Assembly (NCBI RefSeq): GCF_963678635.1
Contig: NC_087066.1
Location: 10,382,723 to 10,446,722 of the forward strand
Direction of reading: 5' to 3'
DNA length: 64,000 bases
From: Symsagittifera roscoffensis
Taxonomy: Eukaryota; Xenacoelomorpha; Acoela; Convolutidae
Shown: positions 57,017 to 64,000 of the stretch, piece by piece
Layout of the letters: every line of letters starts with the position of its first letter
Position numbering within the stretch: the first letter of the stretch is position 1
The notes under the pieces: model-generated
What the model saw: the letters and a program-made list of their open reading frames with translations, nothing else
Told to the model about the DNA's origin: nothing
Databases searched by the model: none
Made by a program: the position numbers and the translations under genes

Positions 57017-57597
57017 ACGTTGTTATAAAAGAATCCCTAAATTCTAAAAAAATAAAGTACATTTCGTAGACACACTTTCAAGACGAACATATTTTTGGGA
57101 TACCGCAGTCCCATGTGGATCAGAAAATAGCCACAATGTAATACAATTAAATCCCGATGAGGATAAATACTATCTCCTTACACCATACCCTACAATAATG
57201 CAATCACTCAAAAAGTTTTCACCCGAAAGCATCAGAGCCATTGCTCGTAACCCAAATATTGATTTACAATCAATTGGAATATATTCTAAATCAGACATCC
57301 AGCATCACATTAGAACACAACAATTTCAAGAATTATTAACACAAATGGACACAATACAAAGATAATCAATTGACCAGAATTTGAGAAAACTTGCCGAAAC
57401 CGCAGGACACCTATACACAAGACTAGAGTGGATATTTTAAAGATATCAAAGACAACATATATTTAAACGGTGAAAAATAGAGACCACAAGATATTTCACC
57501 TATAAATATTTTCAGTTTTGTCACCCTAAAGAACGAAATTTTAGCTTTTCTAGGATGGCCCTATTACATCTTAGAAAAATTAACTATCTTATACGCA

Positions 57598-57966
57598 ATG
57601 TTTAACTTTATAGGATTTCTTTTTTCACTGTTAAAAGGAATCTATAACACCTGCGCTATACCTACACAAGTAAACAGACAAGCAAGTGTAGCACGTATAC
57701 GATTTGCAGGATTTTTTGGAATTTTTTCATCATCAATAAACAAAATACTTTTAGATGCACAAATAAAAGAATATAATACAAAAATATCCACAATAGAATC
57801 CTCAAACCCACCTACTCCTACACCCTCCTCAGCTTACACTGCATCAATCACACAATCATCCACATCCACCGAAACACCTAGTAGCACTCACCGAGCTTAT
57901 CGCACTTTTAAACGAAAATTCCAAAATCACCCATTCCCGACCAAACCCGGAACATATTGCGAATAG
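57598..57966 (+). CDS. Hydrophobic-then-Ser/Thr/Pro-rich ORF
   Basis: 122 residues. The first ~20 are hydrophobic (FIGFLFSLLKGIY), then a basic/Gly-Phe stretch (FAGFFGIFSSSINKILL), then Ser/Thr/Pro-rich sequence. The hydrophobic start could be a membrane anchor for the preceding surface-like product. The second half (from 57783) is duplicated at 59092. Confidence 0.4.
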   Translation: MFNFIGFLFSLLKGIYNTCAIPTQVNRQASVARIRFAGFFGIFSSSINKILLDAQIKEYNTKISTIESSNPPTPTPSSAYTASITQSSTSTETPSSTHRAYRTFKRKFQNHPFPTKPGTYCE

Positions 57967-58045
57967 ATTATTCACCCGCAACACACTAACACGAAAAATT
58001 TTCTTGCAATCACCCTACCTTCATTTCCACAATATACATTAAACA
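57783..58045 (+). repeat. ~260-bp direct repeat, copy a
   Basis: Matches 59092-59352 with few differences (ATAGAATCCTCAAACCCACC to TTCCACAATATACATTAAA). A T-to-G-type change gives a stop at 57964-57966 that copy b lacks. Confidence 0.85.
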
Positions 58046-58195
58046 CACCTAACGATACTAATGACACACGTAGTTTTGTAGATGAACATGTTTTAATGCC
58101 AACACTTCATTGGACAGCTTATTATCATTTTACTAACCCCCTTTGCCTACCACTAACTAATACTCATGACAACATAGAAAGAAACAAAGACATGT

Positions 58196-58320
58196 TATAT
58201 AGACTCACCACAACACTAACACCTCGACAATTTACTTACGTCGGTTATATAGACTCACCACAACACTAACAAAATACTTTTAGATGCACAAAGAAAAGAA
58301 AATAATACATAAATATCCAC
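58196..58320 (+). repeat. Short direct repeats at a rearrangement junction
   Basis: TTATATAGACTCACCACAAC-ACTAAC occurs at 58196 and 58243. The next ~50 bp (AAAATACTTTTAGATGCACA) repeat 57741-57790. These mark an internal duplication of the 57.6-58.2 kb sequence. Confidence 0.7.
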
Positions 58321-58601
58321 GAGACCAAACACATACAATGAAGAACATAATAATGTAGATACAACACCTACAGCACCACAGATACCACCCCTACCACGAA
58401 ACCATCCATTATCATTAGTTCCTTGAACTTTTCGAAACTTAGCAATTACACATAATCCAAATTTTAGACCAAATACAACACAAAGTCCCATCCAACAGAT
58501 AATACCACATCATTCACAAAATGATAATACATACGAACAAATTATAGAACAACCTCACACCACCACTTTTCAGTCTCAAAATAATCATATTTTAGCCCAC
58601 G

Positions 58602-59435
58602 ATGAGCCGACAACTTGGATCCCTCCATCGCTCAAATTCCCACCCAGCCAACCTCCAAACTCCAATCCCAATAATCCCACTTTTTGCTTTCCCACCACCC
58701 GATTTTCCGATTATTAATATACCATCAAGCACGAAATCTGATACTAACTCAGATATTTCATTTTTATACTCTATCTCACAATTAAATAATCCTAATGTAG
58801 AAACCCCTGACGAATTTGCAGACTCCGAACCATCTCCATCAAATGATAATCAGACCAACTCCTCAGTTTTTTCAAAACCCCCTTTTCAACCAATTCCATC
58901 AAATCATTCACTCCCATCCGTTTCCACTCCTTCTTATGCTTCGCAAGTGACCCCAACCTATTCTCCACTTCATTCCGACAGATCATATAATAATTCTCCA
59001 GATACCCCCCAAATTTCCCAGGAACTCGATAGTTTTATTACCCTACAAAAACAATTAATATACCCTAACACCCTCACAATACATCAACTATCATCCACAA
59101 TAGAATCCTCAAACCCACCTACTCCTACACCCTCCTCAGCGTACACTGCATCAATCACACAATCATCCACATCCACCGAAACACCTAATAGCACTCACCG
59201 AGCTTATCGCACTTTTAAACGAAAATTCCCAAATCACCCATTCCCGACCAAACCCGGAACAGCCTGCGAATATATTAATCACCCGCAACACACTAACACG
59301 AAAAATTTTCTTGCAATCACCTTACCCTCATTTCCACAATATACATTAAAGAATTGCCGACGTGGGTCCAATATATTCTGTAGTAGATTATCTAAATGCA
59401 GTAACAGCAAATTTAATTTTAAATATAGGACCTGA
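58602..59435 (+). pseudogene. Chimeric Pro/Ser-rich ORF fused into copy-2 gag
   Basis: 277 residues, very rich in Pro, Ser, Asn and Thr with no domain recognised (FAFPPPDFPIINIPSSTKSD and similar). It includes the duplicated block (59092-59352) and then reads out of frame into the gag sequence of copy 2. The end is therefore a junction product, not a native C-terminus. Confidence 0.5.
59092..59352 (+). repeat. ~260-bp direct repeat, copy b
   Basis: Same sequence as 57783-58045; abuts the gag of copy 2. Confidence 0.85.
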
Positions 59436-59961
59436 ACCAATTTATACGCCACTACATCAAGATTGGATACATAGACGCACAGCACTAATACAAACAACAT
59501 TAGATGGCGCAGCTCAAAAATGGTTTTCAGTATTACCCATAGAAATAAAATCAGACTGGAAAAGATTCACACAAGAATTTTCGAAAATGTTTGATTCTGA
59601 AAGAAACAAACAACACCAAAGAGTTTTATGCAACGAAATACGTAGACTACCAAATGAAACAATTAAACAATTAGCAGTACGAATCGAAACACTAGTTCGA
59701 AAAGCAATTTCACTTAATACACATGACTATAAAAACACAAAAATGACAGAAATTTTAATGATGACCTTAACACCTCAATTAAGGAAAATAGCTATAAAAA
59801 AGAGAGCATCTCATCCTTCCTCAATTCGAGAACCAGACCTAGATTTTCGAAAATTAGTAGATAAACTAGAACAAGCAGAAATCACAATGAAACTTGAAGA
59901 AACAGAAAATCTAAAACTACAATATGTTAATCGGATTGAAACAAATACTACACATATATAA
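59362..59961 (+). pseudogene. Gag capsid-like region (copy 2, N-terminally truncated)
   Basis: 199 residues matching copy 1 from YSVEDYLNAV on; here YSVVDYLNAV. It includes NKQHQ, absent from copy 1, and the DGAAQKWFSVLP motif. The N-terminal Gln/Asn-rich part is missing at the junction. Confidence 0.75.
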
Positions 59962-60063
59962 CGTACAAGAATCAGACACAGACTTGATTGAAAAAATCAC
60001 TGAAATTCTAAACATCTATGAAAGAAACCCAAATTTTAAAGGCAAACCATCTTTCAAAAATGG

Positions 60064-60105
60064 TGTAATTATTGCCGACGATACGGACACAGTATTTCCG
60101 AATGT
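60064..60105 (+). other. CCHC zinc knuckle (copy 2)
   Basis: CNYCRRYGHSISEC, C-x2-C-x4-H-x4-C, with the Gly before His typical of retroviral knuckles (copy 1 has Glu). The frame differs from the 85-codon ORF that overlaps it at 59924-60181, which is a wrong-frame product. Confidence 0.75.
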
Positions 60106-60419
60106 AGACAAAAACAGCAAGACAGTCAGAATAAACCTCAAAAACACAAAGAACCAAATAAATCGTTCTATCAATTCATGAAAAAAAACCAAAATCTTCC
60201 AAACAGAAATATATACAGTAATAACAGTTCAGGAAAACCACTTCCAAGCAACTCAAATTACATAAGAAATCAATCACCACATAACTCCCGAACGAGGAAA
60301 TACACGAAATTTCTCACAAAATAGATATAATCGACCAAATAGCCAAAATAACCAAAATAACTATTCACGATCAAATTCCAATACAACACAATTTATTTCT
60401 GGATCCAGTTCCCAATCAA

Positions 60420-60690
60420 AGCCAAAGAATAGACACTATTCCAATAATCAATCACGAAACTTATCATACAATAGAAATAGAAACTATTCACATAATAGAA
60501 ATAGAAGTTATTCAAACAATCGAAATCAGAATTATCCAAATAATAGATCAAGGAATAATACATAAAATAGATCAAATTATCACAGATCAAATAATAATTA
60601 CCAAAATAGATCACGAAAAAATTCACAAAATCGAAACTCAAGTTACAATAATCGATACAGAAATTATTCCCAGTCGCCACATAGGAATAA
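60420..60690 (+). repeat. AATAGAAA-type coding repeat of the nucleocapsid tail (copy 2)
   Basis: Short iterations such as AATAGAAATAGAAACTATTC encode Asn/Arg/Tyr/Ser repeats; the homologous tract in copy 1 is at 48920-49130. Repeat numbers differ between the copies. Confidence 0.6.
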
Positions 60691-60760
60691 TAACCGTTAC
60701 CCTGATCCTAAACATCGATACAGAAGTAGCACACCAAAACATCGAAGACACATTAATCAA

Positions 60761-61162
60761 GTGCAAACAAATGAAGAAACAACTTCAGACCCTCCAGGTA
60801 TTGATGACACAGGAAGTCACGATATACAACTAAATCATATAAATTATGAATCATCAGATACAGAAAGTGATACAGATAATACCATCTCAGTAAATATGAT
60901 AACAGTCAAAAACGACTATGAACCTATCATATATGAACAACCTTTCACTTCACATATATATGAAAATTAATTGGAACTCCTCCACAATTACTATATTGGA
61001 TCCATTATTAATACACAAACTACACAAGAAGTAAACGAAATTAACACGGAAATTAAACCCGATAAAAAAGACGAAACACAATGCTCAAACACAAAACATT
61101 TTATCAAAATATACAAAAAGAATAACCGAGAGAAAAAATTTGGACAATTCCATTTCTCTTAG
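60761..61162 (+). pseudogene. Acidic spacer before protease (copy 2)
   Basis: Contains SSDTESDTDNTISVNMITV as in copy 1. A stop at 60968-60970 interrupts the frame after HIYEN. Confidence 0.5.
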
Positions 61163-61719
61163 AAAGCCCAAAAAATAAAGAATTTCAACCACCAGATCTT
61201 GAAATCGATTTTTTAACTGACTCAGGAGCAGAATCAAATATAATTAGTATTCCCACATGGAATGAAAATAACACATTACATCCAAATTTAACACCTCTTG
61301 AAACCTCTAGTAAATTAGCAACAGCACAAGGATCAACATTAGTAAATTATGGAAAAATCCAATTATTTCTTCTCCCCACGAGAACAATGGAACTAAACAA
61401 ATTTTTAAGCAAACCGTTTAAACAAGTATTTCATACTACTGATATTAAGCACAATATCCTTGGCATACCAATTATATCTAAATATATACCAACAATCAAC
61501 ATCTTAAATTGTAAAATACAAATAAAAGATAAATACACAAAAACAAAAAACACAGCCCTAACATTCTTCCAAAGATTAAACAAACAACCACCATTTTTCT
61601 CAAAATTTTACCCCATTTACAATCAACAACGGAAACACCTGAAACCACTATCAGGAAGCATATATAATTTTTCAATAAAACAAGTTCACCAGTATAACAA
61701 AAGTCAAAATAAACAATAA
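61066..61719 (+). CDS. Protease and linker region of Pol (copy 2)
   Basis: 217 open codons between stops. DSGA is at 61219-61230 within FLTDSGAESNIISIP. After it come the flap region and a basic linker (IKDKYTKTKNTALTFF). The frame ends at TAA 61717-61719, and the RT frame that follows is in the same register, so a single stop separates PR from RT. Confidence 0.75.
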
Positions 61720-61725
61720 CTTTTC

Positions 61726-63447
61726 GTGTCAGACTTTGAATTTAAACCTATTCACAAATTTTTCAAAATTACGATCTTATCTATAAAATATTCGAAAAAC
61801 ACGAATTCCGACATCATTTCATTACACGTGTTTAACAATACACCATATCAAGTAACATTACCCTTAGGACTTTTAGGATATTGTGAAACAAATGCTACAA
61901 TTTTACCTATAAATGAGGTAGCCTACCGCGTTAATAATATACTCAAATTATTAGATATTTGCCAATCAACAATTCATGACGAAGAATTATCCATAAATAA
62001 TATAATAAGTAATGAAAAAAGAAGCACAGATTATTTCACAAAAACACCATATTTTAAACCAATATTCAATATAACAAATTACACAAAAAAGCAACAAACA
62101 TTTTTAACAATATTTAATTTTGAACATTCACAAATTACACAAATTGAATTTGATAAATTAGCAAAACAACTGTTAAAATATTCATCAGTTTATGCAACAT
62201 CAAAATTTGACGTTGGAAAATTTAGTTCATCACTCCACCTTCCGTTAAAACCTGACGCAGTTTTCAAAAAACAAAGAGCAAGTAAAGTACCGATTCACTT
62301 ACATGACAAGGTAAATAGATTACTTGACATTTTAGAACAATACGAAATTATCTCACCAGTAAATAAAGAAGAACAACCAAAAGGAAACACTTTTATCAAC
62401 CCTGTTATTATTCTAGCAAAAGGTGAATCACTAAAAATAGTTTTAGACGCGAGATATCTCAATTCACTAATTGACGAATCAAAATGCAATTGGCCTATTG
62501 AACCAATACAAGTTATCTTAACAAAGATAAACGGTAAATATTTCACAACCGCCGATATGAATAGTGCTTATATTCAAATACCACTAGATGAACAATCACG
62601 ACGTTTAACACAATTTGTTATTGGAAACCAACAATATGAATTTAATCGCTTATTCTATGGAATATCCATAGGACCAGCAGCTTTTTCAGCTTTTATGAGT
62701 AAAATTTTTAGACCACTAAAACTCAAGAAAAATGCAATCACATATTTAGATGATGTTTTTACGCAATCGCAAACCAAAGACGAGATGTTTATAGTTTTAG
62801 AACAATACCATAAGATACTTCAGAACGAAAATCTGAAAGCAGCCCCCAATAAATCACACTTCTTCCTAAGACGCGTTAAATTTTTAAGACATAATATTGA
62901 ACAAAACACTATCACTCCATTAAAATCACGCATTGATGCTATTCAAAAACTTCAGCCACCAACAAATAAAAAGAAAATCCAAGAATTCCTTGGAATGTTA
63001 AATTTCTTAAGTAAATATGTTTACAAAATGCAATTATACTTAAGACCCTTCTATAATATCCTCAGACAACAAAATAATTTTGAATGGACCCCTGAACATC
63101 AAACACGGTTTGAAGAAATTAAAAAACTTTTAACTGAACAAATTTCAAATACAATTCCAGATCCAAATCAACCATTCTATGCAATGTGCGATGCTTCAAA
63201 TTTTGGCATCGGCGCAGCATTGCTACAATCACATAGTGGAACAAACAAATTGAACCTTATATCAGCAAATTCACGATTATTCACTCAGGCAGAGCTACGA
63301 CTCTCAACTCTAATGAGAGAATGTACAGCTATAGTTTATACACTTACAGAATATGAATTTCTGATACTTGGGTCAAAACACTCAACAGTTCTATTCACAG
63401 ATCACAAAAGTCAATTCCAAATCATAGAGTTTATAGTTTTCAACTAA
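61726..63447 (+). CDS. Reverse transcriptase-RNase H (copy 2, motifs intact)
   Basis: 573 codons in the register of the protease frame. The first ~175 residues are a linker domain deleted from copy 1. RT motifs: KGNTFINPVIILAKGE, VLDARYLNSLI, ADMNSAYIQIPLD, LFYGISIGPAAFSAFM, YLDD at 62743-62754. RNase H: CDASNFGIGAAL, RECTAIVYTL, FTDHKS. RT copies element RNA to DNA; RNase H removes the RNA. It ends at TAA within FIVFN, the same place as copy 1. The GTG at 61726 is not a proven start; synthesis was probably as a Gag-Pol fusion. Confidence 0.85.
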   Translation: MSDFEFKPIHKFFKITILSIKYSKNTNSDIISLHVFNNTPYQVTLPLGLLGYCETNATILPINEVAYRVNNILKLLDICQSTIHDEELSINNIISNEKRSTDYFTKTPYFKPIFNITNYTKKQQTFLTIFNFEHSQITQIEFDKLAKQLLKYSSVYATSKFDVGKFSSSLHLPLKPDAVFKKQRASKVPIHLHDKVNRLLDILEQYEIISPVNKEEQPKGNTFINPVIILAKGESLKIVLDARYLNSLIDESKCNWPIEPIQVILTKINGKYFTTADMNSAYIQIPLDEQSRRLTQFVIGNQQYEFNRLFYGISIGPAAFSAFMSKIFRPLKLKKNAITYLDDVFTQSQTKDEMFIVLEQYHKILQNENLKAAPNKSHFFLRRVKFLRHNIEQNTITPLKSRIDAIQKLQPPTNKKKIQEFLGMLNFLSKYVYKMQLYLRPFYNILRQQNNFEWTPEHQTRFEEIKKLLTEQISNTIPDPNQPFYAMCDASNFGIGAALLQSHSGTNKLNLISANSRLFTQAELRLSTLMRECTAIVYTLTEYEFLILGSKHSTVLFTDHKSQFQIIEFIVFN

Positions 63448-63452
63448 TTCTA

Positions 63453-63770
63453 ATGAAATTTCCAAACTTACATATAGTTTGGACAGCAGGAAAAAACCTT
63501 GCATTACCAGATACATTAAGTAGAAATACGCCACCTGAACTACTCACAAGAAAAACTACAGTTAAAATACCACAAAATATTAAATTTTATCTCGCAAAAG
63601 ATGAAACATCACCCCGATTAGAATGCAAATATGCAGTAAAAACTGATATTGATCAATCACAGATAAATAACCTACAACTTTTCCCACTTTACTTAGATTG
63701 CCAAAATAATCACTACGAAGTTGACTTACTAGGCACATCAACTTTTAAACCAATTCCATACTCACAATAG
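63453..63770 (+). CDS. RNase H C-terminus and pre-integrase region (copy 2)
   Basis: 105 residues in a shifted frame: NLHIVWTAGKNLALPDTLSR is the conserved end of Ty3 RNase H, followed by a spacer. The same segment in copy 1 carries extra stops. 63771-64000 continues toward integrase in broken frames and is cut by the window edge. Confidence 0.65.
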   Translation: MKFPNLHIVWTAGKNLALPDTLSRNTPPELLTRKTTVKIPQNIKFYLAKDETSPRLECKYAVKTDIDQSQINNLQLFPLYLDCQNNHYEVDLLGTSTFKPIPYSQ

Positions 63771-64000
63771 ATACAAAATAACACTCAACAAAAAAGAATA
63801 AAACAATACTCGCATAAAAAAGACCCTTTTCCATTAATTGAAAAAGAAAACTTAACCGATAAAATAAATTTATCAGGACCACAAGCAAAGGATTTAAAAT
63901 ACACAATCAACCAAGTTTTTGACCTTCATGACCCACTTAACACAATTCCCTTATCAAAACTAGAAATTGACAACATTTTTCTCCCCCCAACAGACAAAAA

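Larger units (their letters stand above)
45570..59350 (+). mobile_element. Ty3/gypsy-type retroelement, copy 1 (degenerate, with long 3' region)
   Basis: Order on the plus strand: pre-gag ORFs, gag with CCHC knuckle, protease, RT, RNase H, integrase, then about 5 kb of extra ORFs. Integrase after RNase H marks Ty3/gypsy rather than Ty1/copia. The coding strand is strongly A-rich, unlike the flanking host DNA. Many frames are broken and LTRs are not identified. The 5' border is uncertain; the right side is rearranged into copy 2. Confidence 0.8.
59353..64000 (+). mobile_element. Ty3/gypsy-type retroelement, copy 2 (5' truncated, runs off the window)
   Basis: Starts inside gag (matching copy 1 from about 47850) without LTR, leader or gag N-terminus. 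It then runs colinear with copy 1 at high identity to the window end (which corresponds to about 51605 in copy 1). It retains the 860 bp of pol missing from copy 1. Confidence 0.85.

Noticed and set aside
59924-60181. 85-residue ORF as an extra retroelement protein
   Set aside because: It is the wrong frame across the CCHC knuckle, whose motif is intact in another register.

Overview
The window is AT-rich animal DNA. It has GT/AG introns of 0.6-7.7 kb, standard stop codons, a spliced Ly-6/uPAR-type cell-surface gene, many decayed dispersed repeats and a large Ty3/gypsy-type retroelement. There is no operon structure, rRNA, convincing tRNA or CRISPR. The sequence supports an invertebrate metazoan; I cannot name the lineage.

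1-15.5 kb: one minus-strand gene in five coding exons (15514-15457, 12195-12058, 11417-11311, 3625-3560, 2140-1964). It encodes a predicted 181-residue protein: signal peptide, Ser/Tyr/Gly-rich linker, 12-cysteine LU domain and hydrophobic GPI-type tail. The exons are too short to stand out as long ORFs and were found by matching splice sites and phases. Its introns hold palindromic repeats, a ~160-bp tandem repeat and an inverted-repeat pair that brackets the in-frame-skippable exon 2.

15.5-29.7 kb: no confident gene. It holds an old dispersed repeat (R3), a 118-bp MITE inserted into one R3 copy with an 8-bp target duplication, a 473-bp element with 35-bp inverted ends, and a ~425-bp hAT-like MITE.

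29.76-39.79 kb: a head-to-tail array of a ~3,975-bp unit. There are two nearly identical full units, an older 1.3-kb partial unit on the left and a 0.69-kb partial unit on the right. Nested minisatellites and a 2.6-kb insertion between 95-bp direct repeats lie inside it. I see no convincing protein gene there.

39.8-45.5 kb: a 605-bp direct-repeat pair, two copies of another repeat (R1), and a leader-like region with repeated hairpins.

45.5-64 kb: two linked, degenerate copies of a Ty3/gypsy-type element (gag, CCHC knuckle, protease, RT, RNase H, integrase). Copy 1 also has about 5 kb after pol, with a small membrane-protein ORF, Pro/Ser/Thr-rich ORFs and a 423-codon cysteine-containing open frame that may be envelope-like. 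Copy 2 starts inside gag, fused to the tail of copy 1, and runs off the window. Copy 1 has a disrupted RT active site (YLGD), an 860-bp pol deletion and an altered integrase motif. Copy 2 keeps YLDD, with PR-RT-RNase H in one frame interrupted by one stop. Both share a frameshift at the end of RNase H.
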